From Flavobacteriales bacterium (GTDB lineage Bacteria; Bacteroidota; Bacteroidia; Flavobacteriales_D; Cryomorphaceae), in assembly GCA_022448105.1 (NCBI GenBank), contig JAKVAV010000029.1, positions 1-42,682 of the forward strand: a stretch of 42,682 nt of DNA, written 5' to 3'. The number at the start of each line of letters is the position of its first letter. The stretch's first letter is position 1. The translations under genes and the position numbers were made by a program. The notes under the pieces are model-generated. The model made no database searches. It was given only the letters and a program-made list of their open reading frames with translations, and was not told the origin of the DNA. Shown in pieces: positions 6,862 through 15,786 of the stretch.

Positions 6862-7638
6862 ATGAAAAGTGGTGATGAGTTAGCGCCCAGATGGGGTTTA
6901 GTTTTAAGCGGAGGTGGTGCGAGAGGAATCGCACAAGTTGGTGTTCTTCAAGCCATTCATGAAATTGGTTTAAAACCTAATTGTATTAGTGGAACCAGTA
7001 TTGGTGCCATAGTCGGGGCGCTCTTTTCTGCAGGAATGCCCCCAACGAAGATGCTTAAATTACTTTCTGGAAAAAGGTTCCTAAATTTATTTCGATTGAA
7101 ACCCAGCCTATCTGGTTTGCTCGGTATGAAATATCTCGAGGAGGTTTTGGAGCAACACCTCCCTGATACTTTTGAAGAGCTCGAAATCCCACTGCACGTC
7201 TTTGCTACCAATCTTTCGCAAGGTACTTGTGTTGATTTTCATTCAGGTCCAGTCCGAAATCCAGTTATTGCTTCTTCAAGTATCCCAGTGTTATTTCAGC
7301 CCGTTGAGATTGACGGTGAGAAGTACGTTGATGGAGGTGTGCTCAACAATCTGCCGGCAGAGGCTTGCAGAAGCACTTGTGATTATGTTTTAGGTGTCGA
7401 AGTAAACAAAGGAAAGTTTACTCAAAATCTGAATACGATGGCGCATGTCGCTCTCGAAGTTTTTTATCTCGTAGTCAATCAGAACAGTCTTTACGGAATG
7501 CAAGCTTGCGATCACGTAATTCGGCCAGAGATGAAGGCTTCTTTTGATTTACTTGATTTCTCTAAGGCACAAAAACTTTTTGATATTGGATATAAACAAG
7601 GTCAGGTTTGGGCGAATGATTTCCTTATAGAGCGATAG
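6862..7638 (+). CDS. Patatin-like phospholipase (RssA/NTE type)
   Basis: 258 residues, a single patatin domain. The oxyanion loop GGGARGIAQ lies at about residues 18-26, the nucleophile elbow GTSIG gives catalytic Ser at about 46, and the aspartate of the Ser-Asp dyad is in VDGGVLNNLP at about 157. This full catalytic set implies an active lipid acyl hydrolase, probably cytoplasmic or peripheral to the membrane as there is no signal peptide. The closest class is the bacterial RssA/YchK and NTE-related group. The gene stands alone, with a -7 box 20 bp upstream, and converges on the MFS gene with a 20-bp gap. Confidence 0.92.
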   Translation: MKSGDELAPRWGLVLSGGGARGIAQVGVLQAIHEIGLKPNCISGTSIGAIVGALFSAGMPPTKMLKLLSGKRFLNLFRLKPSLSGLLGMKYLEEVLEQHLPDTFEELEIPLHVFATNLSQGTCVDFHSGPVRNPVIASSSIPVLFQPVEIDGEKYVDGGVLNNLPAEACRSTCDYVLGVEVNKGKFTQNLNTMAHVALEVFYLVVNQNSLYGMQACDHVIRPEMKASFDLLDFSKAQKLFDIGYKQGQVWANDFLIER

Positions 7639-7658
7639 TGAATTAATTTTATCAAAAA

Positions 7659-8870
7659 TTATCTTTCCTTTCCCTCCTTAATGTTGTAGAACATTCCAGC
7701 CGTTACCAGAAGGGCAAAAATTGCTAGGACATTCCACAGAAACGAATAGTCAGCAAAATCAATGAGATAAGTTCCCAATGCCGGGGCGACGATGAAGGCT
7801 AGACTGTATCCTACCGAATACATCCCGAGATATCGACCTCTTGATTTTTCGGTTGAGCTTTGCACCGTGTAGGTCGTCATGAAAGGCATTGCTAGAATTT
7901 CAGATGCGCTTAGAAGTATCATTGACAAAAAAAGTACCCAAATACCTTCTGCACAGTTTAAAATAAGCAGACCAAATCCCGCTAAAGCAGCACCTATCGG
8001 GACGATTCGCTTAATTGATACTTTATTTCCCAATTTACTGACCAATGGCATTTCCACTACGAAGACAATGAGGCCGTTTAGAGCTAGCAACCAACCGATG
8101 TGATTTTCTGGAAGTACGTATACTTCTCGGTAGAAAAGGGGTAAGGTGGTAAAAAGCTGAAAAAAAACGGTCCCATATCCAGCAACTAGCACCACAAAAG
8201 TCATAAAGCGTAAGTTTTCCCAAGGTGCAACTACCCTTTCTGATTTCTTATCTAGAGGCAAATTATTGTCAGTGTTAGTAAGAGTAAGGAAGTAGCCAGC
8301 AAAAAGTAACCCTGCCAGAATACAGGTGCATGCATCAGTGTAAAAGAGAAGATCATAGTTCTTGGTGGCTAAAAATCCACCAATAGCTGGTCCCAAGGTG
8401 AAACCAAGATTAGTAGCCATTCGGTTGAGTGAGTATGCTCTAGTCAGATTTTCCGGCTTAGTGTATTGCGCTACCGCCGAAGAGTTAGCTGGTCTTAAAG
8501 AATCAGTAACTACAGTAGTTAGAAAAAAGCCAATCGCTAATCCTTCAAATGTTTCCACTTGCTTAAGAATGAGAAAGCAAATTCCACCAAAAACTAATGA
8601 AGAAGTTTGGACCCAAAAAGGCCCTATTTTATCAGTAAGCCATCCACCAAGTAATGAACCTGCGAGCGCTCCTCCACCAAAAAGAGACAGGATAATTCCA
8701 ACTTGGTTCATGTCTAAATCTCGAGCCTCTCTGAGATAAATACTCAGAAAGGGCAAGACCATTGTTCCGGCGCGATTTATCAATATGACGCAGGCGAGTA
8801 TCCAAGCAGGTCGAGATAACCCCTTGTAGGAGTCTATGTAAAATTCGATGGCTTTCACAGGGAATGCCAA
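7659..8870 (-). CDS. MFS transporter
   Basis: 403 residues with about 12 hydrophobic segments. Helix 2 and the following loop carry GSLLGGWLTDKIGP, the major facilitator motif A (GxLaDrxGrr-like), and the middle has GFTLGPAIGGFLA in helix 5, a drug/H+ antiporter-like motif C. The second half repeats the layout, with SRGRYLGMYSVGYSLAFIVAPALGTYL. Size and motifs fit a drug or metabolite exporter (DHA1-like); the substrate cannot be assigned. The start is only 39 bp from the TTG start of the divergent DUF4421 gene, so the promoters of both must be short or overlap. Confidence 0.9.
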   Translation of the reverse strand: MAFPVKAIEFYIDSYKGLSRPAWILACVILINRAGTMVLPFLSIYLREARDLDMNQVGIILSLFGGGALAGSLLGGWLTDKIGPFWVQTSSLVFGGICFLILKQVETFEGLAIGFFLTTVVTDSLRPANSSAVAQYTKPENLTRAYSLNRMATNLGFTLGPAIGGFLATKNYDLLFYTDACTCILAGLLFAGYFLTLTNTDNNLPLDKKSERVVAPWENLRFMTFVVLVAGYGTVFFQLFTTLPLFYREVYVLPENHIGWLLALNGLIVFVVEMPLVSKLGNKVSIKRIVPIGAALAGFGLLILNCAEGIWVLFLSMILLSASEILAMPFMTTYTVQSSTEKSRGRYLGMYSVGYSLAFIVAPALGTYLIDFADYSFLWNVLAIFALLVTAGMFYNIKEGKER

Positions 8871-8909
8871 ATGTAAATGCTTATTCTTACGATCTAAAAC
8901 TCTATCGAA

Positions 8910-9965
8910 TTGCCTAGGAATTTTCTCATTCTGGTCCTTTGTTTTTTGCCAACGGCTTTTTTGTTTGGGCAGGAGGTAGAATTAGGAGTTAGCAACCCCA
9001 GTCCAACCAATTACGACACTACATATATTCAAGCTTTTCCTCAATATGCAACCACTCGTTTATACTTGTCTCAAAAGATCACTAATCTCGAATTCTTTGA
9101 TGAAGCTTCTGGGGTGAGGCTGACCTACGATCCGAATACTAACTTAAATCTAGGTGTCGGAGTTACCATCAAGGGTCTCACGCTCAATTTGGCGTTTGGG
9201 TTTGATTTTTTGAATCCCGACCGAGGAAAAGGACGCACCAGATATCTTGACCTCCAATCTCACATTTATGGCAGAAATTCTGTGATTGACTTTTTTGGTC
9301 AGTTTTACGATGGACTTTACTTGAACAATACCAACGAACAAATGCCTGAATGGGAAGAACCGTTCTACGTAAGGCCAGATATGCGCCTTCGTCTTTTTGG
9401 ATTTTCATTTTTGCATCTGTTCAATGGTGAAAATTTCTCCTATGCTGCACCCTTTGTCCATAATGAAGTTCAAAGAAAGAGTGCGGGTTCCTTCACTCTT
9501 GGAGGAGAGTTTACGCTCGTGTATGCCGATGGAGATAGTAGCTTGATTTCGCCGTCGGTTAGGGAAACCTTATTCCTCCCTCTGAGAGGATTGACGGAGG
9601 TCGCATTCCTTGACCTCGGGCCAAAGGGAGGATATTCTCACTCTTTCATTTTTTTTAAGCATATGTTCCTTACACTATCTTTGAGTGTGGGTGTAGGATT
9701 GGGGCCAACGCGCTACACTTACGCCGATGGCACCGTAGAAAATGAATGGCTCATAAATCCTTCTGCAACTGCCAGATTTGGTTTTGGATATAACTCCCCC
9801 AAATGGTATTTAGGTCTTACTTTTGTCCAATCGACTTTTCAAAGTGCCGAGTTTGAGACAATGAATGGAATGACTTTTGGCGTTGGAAATGCCAGGCTCA
9901 ACTATGTCAAACGGTTTCTCATGGGAAAGAAACTAGCGGGAGCAATAGAAAAATTACCACTTTGA
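8910..9965 (+). CDS. DUF4421 family outer-membrane barrel protein
   Basis: 351 residues. The signal peptide is PRNFLILVLCFLPTAFLFGQ. The mature protein begins with a YDTTYIQAFPQYATTRLYLSQK segment and continues with alternating aromatic beta strands (for example LNLGVGVTIKGLTLNLAFGF and ATARFGFGYNSPKWYLGLTFV), which is the build of DUF4421 proteins, predicted outer-membrane beta barrels of Bacteroidota. The start must be TTG at 8910: an in-frame TAA lies five codons upstream and no ATG precedes the signal peptide. It converges with the hemerythrin-like gene with only 7 bp between stops. Function unknown. Confidence 0.85.
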   Translation: MPRNFLILVLCFLPTAFLFGQEVELGVSNPSPTNYDTTYIQAFPQYATTRLYLSQKITNLEFFDEASGVRLTYDPNTNLNLGVGVTIKGLTLNLAFGFDFLNPDRGKGRTRYLDLQSHIYGRNSVIDFFGQFYDGLYLNNTNEQMPEWEEPFYVRPDMRLRLFGFSFLHLFNGENFSYAAPFVHNEVQRKSAGSFTLGGEFTLVYADGDSSLISPSVRETLFLPLRGLTEVAFLDLGPKGGYSHSFIFFKHMFLTLSLSVGVGLGPTRYTYADGTVENEWLINPSATARFGFGYNSPKWYLGLTFVQSTFQSAEFETMNGMTFGVGNARLNYVKRFLMGKKLAGAIEKLPL

Positions 9966-9972
9966 TATCTCA

Positions 9973-10599
9973 TTATTTAGCTATTCTGGGCAAAAGAACA
10001 TTTGCCTCTATAAATTCGTGAAGTCCTAGTTCTCGACTAAGTGACTCTAGTTTTTCGATGAGGATTCGGTGTGACATTGATTTTTCTAGTGTTTCTGAAG
10101 TAGAGTTCATCAGCATGAGCAATGAGTTCAAATCTACTGGAGGGTGAGGATGATGTTGGTTAAACTCTTCCTCGTTAAAGCTGCGCTTTAGTTTATCCTT
10201 TTCGTCGTTCATTTTTAGGACATAGGGAAAAAGGTGATTCTCCTCGTACTCAAAATGAAGTTCCAGTCCTGAGCAGAATTCTTTGAAGAAATACATGCCG
10301 TACTCACTAATCAGAGCTGGACAGTCAGGTTGTTTTACGAGTAACTCTATTTGCCTGGCAATAGATGGCAAAATTGACTGCGAATAGTGTCGATGAGAAA
10401 TGACTAAGAAATCAACCACCACTTGAGTATCGAACTTGTCAAACCATGAGGGTTTGGCGTTTTCAAGATCATCCAAACAGAGAATGAGTTCGGCCAAGAG
10501 AACATTTCCCTTTGGATTTTCGCTTAATCTTTCTGCGTAATGCTGGGCAAACGCCGATTTACTAGTGATGCCTAAAACTTCATTTAATGAGTAACTCAT
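9973..10599 (-). CDS. Hemerythrin-like domain protein
   Basis: 208 residues, all-helical, cytoplasmic. Potential di-iron ligands fall in the expected order: H69/H71 (SHRHY), H115 and E119 (HFEYE), the HHPHPP segment at 149-154, and H194 with E198 (HEFIE). HxxxE twice plus an early HxxH-like site is the hemerythrin / RIC (iron-sulfur repair, YtfE/ScdA) arrangement. The N-terminal part (1-60) resembles the small domain found in front of hemerythrin in RIC proteins but lacks their NCCxxG motif, so repair of iron-sulfur clusters is only one option; oxygen or NO sensing is another. No partner gene lies nearby. Confidence 0.78.
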   Translation of the reverse strand: MSYSLNEVLGITSKSAFAQHYAERLSENPKGNVLLAELILCLDDLENAKPSWFDKFDTQVVVDFLVISHRHYSQSILPSIARQIELLVKQPDCPALISEYGMYFFKEFCSGLELHFEYEENHLFPYVLKMNDEKDKLKRSFNEEEFNQHHPHPPVDLNSLLMLMNSTSETLEKSMSHRILIEKLESLSRELGLHEFIEANVLLPRIAK

Positions 10600-10775
10600 C
10601 TGTTTTAATTTTTCGAAAAGTTAGGATTAGTCCTTTGCGCTGACAATCGCTAAAAAAAGGTATTCTAATGTTGTAGAGAACCGCAAGCTATTGATTTATA
10701 TACTAGAGGTCTGAATAGTCAAATGACTGATTTTACATCGAAGGTTATTCTTTTGGCTCCAAGAAATAAGAAGCA

Positions 10776-11429
10776 TCAATGTGAATTTTTATATCCGACT
10801 GAATATATGTTGAAGTTTTCAAGCACTACATTTTCTAGTGAATTTCTCACTGATACTTGACATTTTCGCTCACAGTTTTTCTCCACGAGTAAGATGGAAG
10901 AATTAAGATGTATATTTTCGGTCGTATCTGGATTACTCCAGTCAAAAACAACGAAATTTTCATCGTATTTGGCCTTATCCAAACCCTGAACTGGCTCAAA
11001 CTCTTGTTTTGCTTCAACCGCAAGAATTTGAAGATATGTTTCTCCGCAAACAGTGAATTTGTGCACAAAACAACTGTCACTAGAATAAATGTTGTGACCT
11101 ATCCAATCAGTGGGCAAGGACACGTGTTTCCAACTTCCGTTTGGCTGCAATAGACCTATTTCTTCCCCGTGAATAGCGATATACAGAATTGGATTACAAT
11201 GTTGATGAAATAATGTGGTATCACCTGCAGATGCAAAAACATCGAGGACTCGCATCGAGGAGTCTTCATAGATCATTTGGTGAAAAGACTCCTGGTAAAC
11301 CAGTGGATATTTAGTGGTTGTTTGAGTTCGGTGGCCATTTTGGCTATTGGTTTGAGCAATTAAACACTCGCAGAGAAATAGCAGGACGAGGCTAAAAAAA
11401 CAGTTTTTAAGTATGTCGAATATCATCAT
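10776..11429 (-). CDS. Secreted cupin-like protein
   Basis: 217 residues with a signal peptide of about 25 residues ending in CLIAQ. Residues 45-135 have a cupin look: MRVLDVFASAGDTTLFHQHCNPILYIAIHGEEIG places two histidines where the first cupin motif holds metal ligands, and FVHKFTVCGETYLQILAVEA resembles motif 2. Cysteines are fairly frequent (for example CERKCQ), suiting a periplasmic protein with disulfides. No specific enzyme is recognisable. The gene diverges from the Spy/CpxP-like gene with only 35 bp between starts. Upstream of its 3' end is a 176-bp gap with no feature. Confidence 0.6.
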   Translation of the reverse strand: MMIFDILKNCFFSLVLLFLCECLIAQTNSQNGHRTQTTTKYPLVYQESFHQMIYEDSSMRVLDVFASAGDTTLFHQHCNPILYIAIHGEEIGLLQPNGSWKHVSLPTDWIGHNIYSSDSCFVHKFTVCGETYLQILAVEAKQEFEPVQGLDKAKYDENFVVFDWSNPDTTENIHLNSSILLVEKNCERKCQVSVRNSLENVVLENFNIYSVGYKNSH

Positions 11430-11464
11430 GGTTCATATATTTAGGGACACCAAAATTTAATATC

Positions 11465-11842
11465 ATGAAAATTAGACTTTTACTTTTTGCAATTGCTGTT
11501 TCTGTTTCATCAATTTCTTTTGGGCAAACTAGAACATCAGATAGCGACAATGATCTGAAAGAGAAAGCGATGGAATTAACAGAGGAGATGACTTCTTATC
11601 TCAATCTTTCAGATAGTCAAGTGGAAAGGCTCAAAGTGCTGAACTACAGCTTTATGCAAAAGAAAGAGGAGTTCGTGAAAGCAAACATTTCTCCCGAAGA
11701 TAGAGCGGCAAAAGTCAAAGCATTTGAAGAACGCCACACGGCAACGATCAAGCAGATTCTCGACAACGAGCAATTTGAAAAATTTCAAACCAAGTACAGC
11801 AACATGAAGCTAGAAAAAGCTAACCAAGTAAAGAAAAAATAA
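11465..11842 (+). CDS. Spy/CpxP-like periplasmic protein
   Basis: 125 residues. Signal peptide 1-20 ending SISFGQ. The mature part is an all-helical, highly charged chain: LTEEMTSYLNLSDSQVERLKVLN is the LTxxQ-type helix of Spy/CpxP-like proteins, and HTATIKQILDNEQFEKFQTKY is the second 'L....Q...' repeat followed by a basic tail. E. coli relatives are periplasmic chaperones or stress-response inhibitors; Bacteroidota have many copies with unknown duty. It stands alone, followed by a strong terminator at 11863. Confidence 0.75.
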   Translation: MKIRLLLFAIAVSVSSISFGQTRTSDSDNDLKEKAMELTEEMTSYLNLSDSQVERLKVLNYSFMQKKEEFVKANISPEDRAAKVKAFEERHTATIKQILDNEQFEKFQTKYSNMKLEKANQVKKK

Positions 11843-11862
11843 TTGCGAACTAATCTATTTTT

Positions 11863-11891
11863 AAGGGTGCTTTTTAGGCACCCTTTTTTGA
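11863..11891 (+). terminator. Rho-independent terminator after the Spy-like gene
   Basis: An 8-bp stem AAGGGTGC / GCACCCTT (11863-11870, 11878-11885) with a 7-nt loop, followed by a T run. It lies 20 bp after the stop at 11842 and ends just before the META lipoprotein start at 11902, so the next gene needs its own promoter or depends on read-through. Confidence 0.85.
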
Positions 11892-11901
11892 ATTTTGTAA
11901 A

Positions 11902-12330
11902 ATGAAGAAACTTTTTATCTGCTGTATTTTATTTGCAGCGTTTTCTTGTGACACCCTAAAAAAAGGTACATCCGTAATCCCAAGCTTGAACGAATTGACT
12001 CAGAATAAATGGGTGCTCGAAGCTATGAACTCAAAAGAAGTTAACCTTGAAGACTTCGCCAAAGGACTACCAAATTTAAATTTTAATACCGATGGTTCTA
12101 TGAACGGCTCCACTGGTTGTAATACATTTACAGGGAAGTTCAATTTAGCCGAAACATTTTCCATGACTCCTGGAGCCATGTCGAAGATGAATTGTCCAGG
12201 TACAGGTGAGAAAGATTTTTTGGATGCCATATCTAAAGTTACGAATGTCAATTTTTCAGAAGGTAATCTCGTGATGAGCGATGAAAAATCGGAGTTGTTA
12301 AAATTTGTATCTCAGACGGCTGGGAAATGA
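11902..12330 (+). CDS. META domain lipoprotein (HslJ-like)
   Basis: 142 residues. Lipobox AFSC puts the acylated cysteine at residue 16. Residues 30-140 form one META domain: LTQNKWVLEAMN, then FNTDGSMNGSTGCNTFTGKF (C73), MSKMNC (C98) and a closing strand pattern. In E. coli HslJ the same fold is linked to novobiocin resistance and heat shock. The two cysteines in the conserved GCN and MNC positions are usual for this family. Unusually, its stop codon overlaps the start of formate-tetrahydrofolate ligase (ATGA at 12327), so an envelope lipoprotein and a central C1 enzyme are translationally linked. Confidence 0.85.
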   Translation: MKKLFICCILFAAFSCDTLKKGTSVIPSLNELTQNKWVLEAMNSKEVNLEDFAKGLPNLNFNTDGSMNGSTGCNTFTGKFNLAETFSMTPGAMSKMNCPGTGEKDFLDAISKVTNVNFSEGNLVMSDEKSELLKFVSQTAGK

Positions 12331-13985
12331 CAGATATTGATATTGCCGCCTCGGTCATCGCCAAACCCATCGCAGAGATCGCAGCAAAAATTGGTCTTAG
12401 CGAACCCCATCTTGAGCTCTATGGCAATACAAAGGCCAAGGTGAAAATAGATTCAGTCAAGGAGCCAAAGGGCAAGTTGATATTGGTCACAGCCATGACC
12501 CCAACACCTGCGGGTGAAGGAAAAACCACCGTCTCTATTGGATTGGCGGACGCTTTGAATCGAATAGGGTTGCAAACCACACTGGCCTTGAGAGAGCCAT
12601 CACTTGGACCAGTATTTGGAGTCAAAGGCGGCGCTACCGGTGGAGGTTACAGCCAGGTTATCCCTATGGAGGATATTAATCTGCACTTTACTGGCGATTT
12701 CGCGGCGGTGGAAAGAGCAAATAATTTGCTCGCCGCTCTTATTGATAATAATCTCCAAAGTAAAACCAGAAGCCTTGAAATAGATCCCCGCACTGTTCGG
12801 TGGAAGAGGGTGATGGATATGAATGATCGGAGTCTTCGAAATATTGTAGTCGGTCTCGGGGGAAGATTCATGGGAGTTCCGAGGGAAGATGGATTTGATA
12901 TTACTGCAGCATCCGAGATCATGGCCATACTTTGCATGTCCAAAGATTTGGAAGATCTAAAATATAGATTGGGGCGAATACTGATTGGTATGACACTTAA
13001 AGGGGAACCTGTTTACGCCAATCAGCTAAATGCTCAAGGAGCAATGACTGCTCTTCTTAAAGACGCTATAAAACCCAATTTAGTGCAGACTCTTGAAGGT
13101 ACACCTGCATTTATTCACGGAGGTCCCTTTGCCAATATTGCTCAAGGAACCAATACACTAATAGCTACCAAAATGGCAATGTCTTTGAGTGATTACACGG
13201 TAACTGAGGCGGGTTTTGGTTCTGATTTGGGTGCTGAAAAATTCATGGACATCAAGTGTCGTGCTGGAGAGATTAGCCCTTCAGCGGTAGTTATGGTTTC
13301 AACCGTTAGGGCGCTGAAATATCATGGAGGTATCGAAGTGTCACAGCTACATATTCCAAATGTAGATGCGGTTATTCAAGGCATGCCAAATCTTGAGAAG
13401 CATCTTGAAAATGGAAATGTTTATGGAGTACCTGTTATCGTGGCTATAAATCGGTTTACGTCAGATACTGATCAGGAAATAGAAGCGATAATTGATTACT
13501 GCCACAGAATTGGCACCGAAGCTTATGAAGTGAGTTATTGGGCAAAAGGCGGTCGTGGAGGAACAGAGTTAGCGGATGCCGTGCGAGATGCTGTAGACCG
13601 CTGCAATAGAAGTTTCAAGCCCGTCTATCAATTGGACGCTCCAGTGAAAGTAAAGATTGAGACCGTAGCAAAAACGATCTACGGAGCAAAAGAGGTAACC
13701 TACGCGACGCAAGCCGAAGCTGATCTAAAATTGATCGAGAAGTTGGACTTGAGCAAACTTCCTATTTGTATCGCAAAAACCCAGAGCTCTTTTTCGGATA
13801 ACCCGAAGAAAAGAGGTCGGCCAATGGACTTTTCTATTCAGGTCAGAGAAATTGAAATAGCTGCAGGTGCGGGTTTTATCATTCCCGTAACTGGGAAAAT
13901 GATGCGCATGCCAGGCCTACCAAATATACCAGCCGCTGAAAATATCGACATCGACAGAGAAGGAACCATATCTGGATTATTCTGA
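12327..13985 (+). CDS. fhs: Formate--tetrahydrofolate ligase
   Basis: 552 residues, full length for the monofunctional enzyme (about 555). It condenses formate, ATP and tetrahydrofolate to 10-formyl-THF in the cytoplasm. The ATP-binding loop TPTPAGEGKTT is at 58-68; REPSLGPVFGVKGGATGGGYSQV and the HFTGDFAAVERANNLLAALIDNN stretch follow, as in the family; EAGFGSDLGAEKF and AINRF lie further on. The C-terminus closes with GKMMRMPGLP. The start is the ATG overlapping the META gene stop. The 3' end overlaps the convergent PhoD-type gene by 9 bp. It supplies one-carbon units for purines and fMet-tRNA, or recovers formate such as that released by deformylase. Confidence 0.97.
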   Translation: MTDIDIAASVIAKPIAEIAAKIGLSEPHLELYGNTKAKVKIDSVKEPKGKLILVTAMTPTPAGEGKTTVSIGLADALNRIGLQTTLALREPSLGPVFGVKGGATGGGYSQVIPMEDINLHFTGDFAAVERANNLLAALIDNNLQSKTRSLEIDPRTVRWKRVMDMNDRSLRNIVVGLGGRFMGVPREDGFDITAASEIMAILCMSKDLEDLKYRLGRILIGMTLKGEPVYANQLNAQGAMTALLKDAIKPNLVQTLEGTPAFIHGGPFANIAQGTNTLIATKMAMSLSDYTVTEAGFGSDLGAEKFMDIKCRAGEISPSAVVMVSTVRALKYHGGIEVSQLHIPNVDAVIQGMPNLEKHLENGNVYGVPVIVAINRFTSDTDQEIEAIIDYCHRIGTEAYEVSYWAKGGRGGTELADAVRDAVDRCNRSFKPVYQLDAPVKVKIETVAKTIYGAKEVTYATQAEADLKLIEKLDLSKLPICIAKTQSSFSDNPKKRGRPMDFSIQVREIEIAAGAGFIIPVTGKMMRMPGLPNIPAAENIDIDREGTISGLF

Positions 13986-15311
13986 CAATTCCACTTCAGA
14001 AATTTGATAATTCCAAAGCTCTTCACCAGTATTGCTTTTGATCATAAGATTGAGTTTTCTCTCTTTTCTTTCCCCGGTCACTGTAATAAGGCCATAGTTA
14101 TGTTCATTGATCAGAGATCCGACTATGCGATTGTTATTTTTTTCGCTTCCGCGTTTGTGCGTTCCAGAGGTCAACGGCGAAACGGTAATATCGTAAATTT
14201 TAATCCCGTTTATTTCGACAACACTCATTTCGGCGTGGTGTCTATCGCCCGTGAGGAAGACTACTCCCGTAATTCCTTCCTGAGCTATTCGGCTTAGAAG
14301 CGTTCCTCTCTCTTCTTCGTAATTGGCATAATTCTCATACACCGCAGCAGAATTTAAGATTTGGCTACCAACAGCAACAAATTTAAAAGGAGCCTTACTG
14401 TATTTGAGGGACTCGATTAACCAATCAATTTGATTCTTTCCGAGCATTTGTTCTTTGATGGTTATCATGTTCGCTTCTGATCTATTCCATCTATTGTCGA
14501 GCAGATAAAAGTCGATATCACCGTGTGTAAATGAGCTGGTGATCCCTCCAAGCTGGTTGACACCATATTTTTTGTTGGGCCAAAAAAGTTTGAACGCTTC
14601 AAGTGTTTCGTCCTTCATTGGGAACGTTCTGGTAGCATCGTTGGGTCCATAATCGTGGTCATCCCAAATAGCATAATGGTTGGCTGTGGCCAGAAGTCTC
14701 TGCACTTCTGGAAGAGAACGGGTATGGGTGTACCTCTTTATTATCCCAGATCGAGAAAAATAGTCGACCTCCCTGAGATAAATGTTGTCACCCAGCCAAA
14801 GCATTATGTCTGGATTATCTGATGCGATTTCTTCAAAGATTTTGTAATTGCTCCCATATGATTTTCCTGGTCTGTCGTATGGCTCCTCGTTAATATAAGA
14901 GCAGCTTCCGAAGGCAATTTTAATTTCAGGAGGATTTGTTCGGTGCTGCCATAAAGGTTGAGTTGAGAATCTTAATTCTCGATCCATTGTTTGGTTTGAA
15001 CCGTTGGCATATATCGCGTAGCCATAGGTGGTACCTGGCTCCACCTCAGTGGCAATTAATTCTACAGTGTTTCCATTTTCAGGGACGGCTGGCTGAGGAA
15101 GAGAACGAAATTCAGATTCGACTGCTGTGTCAGGCCAATAAACGAGTTCCACAATTCCTGGTTCGGAGAGTTGCACCCAAATAGCAGCTTCCCGCATCTC
15201 AACATATCCCTTCATCGGACCAGCTTGTATTATGCCTTGAGCATTAATAAGTTGAGGAAGGAAAATAAGTGAGAGAAGAGCTCTCTTTTTTTTAAGAAAT
15301 ATTTTAAGCAT
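13977..15311 (-). CDS. PhoD-type alkaline phosphatase family protein
   Basis: 444 residues. A signal peptide (about 1-24, ending LINAQ) is followed by an Ig-like PhoD N-domain at about 25-120 and a metallophosphatase domain. Metal-site motifs: AFGSCSYI, WLGDNIYLREVD, HYAIWDDHDYGPND (the DDHDxGxND signature of PhoD) and FLTGDRHHAEM. Secreted or periplasmic; family members cleave phosphate mono- or diesters and use calcium and iron, but many have untested substrates. Its C-terminal extension 400-444 is short and has no recognisable T9SS domain. It overlaps the fhs 3' end by 9 bp. A -7-like box lies 37 bp upstream of the start. Confidence 0.9.
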   Translation of the reverse strand: MLKIFLKKKRALLSLIFLPQLINAQGIIQAGPMKGYVEMREAAIWVQLSEPGIVELVYWPDTAVESEFRSLPQPAVPENGNTVELIATEVEPGTTYGYAIYANGSNQTMDRELRFSTQPLWQHRTNPPEIKIAFGSCSYINEEPYDRPGKSYGSNYKIFEEIASDNPDIMLWLGDNIYLREVDYFSRSGIIKRYTHTRSLPEVQRLLATANHYAIWDDHDYGPNDATRTFPMKDETLEAFKLFWPNKKYGVNQLGGITSSFTHGDIDFYLLDNRWNRSEANMITIKEQMLGKNQIDWLIESLKYSKAPFKFVAVGSQILNSAAVYENYANYEEERGTLLSRIAQEGITGVVFLTGDRHHAEMSVVEINGIKIYDITVSPLTSGTHKRGSEKNNNRIVGSLINEHNYGLITVTGERKERKLNLMIKSNTGEELWNYQISEVELSE

Positions 15312-15347
15312 GGAAAATCTTGTTTATTGATTTGTGCAATGTGAACT

Positions 15348-15355
15348 CAAAATTA
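15348..15355 (-). promoter_or_regulatory. Candidate -7 promoter box of the PhoD-type gene
   Basis: The minus strand reads TAATTTTG, matching TAnnTTTG, and would give a leader of roughly 30 nt before the ATG at 15311. No -33 box was recognised. Confidence 0.45.
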
Positions 15356-15424
15356 TCATAAGATTTAAGTTTTAACCTCGCATTTATGCCCCGGGAGATG
15401 CACAATTCTAAATGAAGATTTTTT

Positions 15425-15646
15425 TTAAAACTTGTACTTCAGGGTCAGTACTTCTATAATGAAAGGCTCGAAATGGTGTGGAATTCGATTAATTATAATC
15501 CTAACCGATGGGAATTGACCATGAGTTTTAGACTGGTTTATCAACGTTAGCTCCTTCTTTTCTTGCGCGGAGAAAGAACCTAACTTTTCGTATTTAAGTT
15601 TAAAAATCAAAGACATAAGATCTACGCCAAAAGAGTTTTTATTCAT
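15425..15646 (-). CDS. Doubtful small ORF, 73 aa
   Basis: No family recognised. The predicted peptide has mixed charge, a central KKELTLINQSKTHGQF stretch and a hydrophobic C-terminal third; no signal peptide. No promoter box or terminator supports it. It could be chance or a gene remnant. Listed because it is one of only two sizeable ORFs in this gap. Confidence 0.2.
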   Translation of the reverse strand: MNKNSFGVDLMSLIFKLKYEKLGSFSAQEKKELTLINQSKTHGQFPSVRIIINRIPHHFEPFIIEVLTLKYKF

Positions 15647-15786
15647 CTATTCGGTTTTAGGATAATTTGTCCCCAATTAATTTGCCTATTGTCATCTATT
15701 TTCCAGAGTTATCCCTATTAGGGCCTCGGAGAATTTTTGCTTCCTGGTGTTTGTAGTCGAGGGTTTTACTCATCCCTGTCATTGAG

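Noticed and set aside
12647-12943. Long antisense ORFs inside fhs and other conserved genes
   Set aside because: They are complementary-strand shadows of well-supported coding regions with no protein motif of their own.
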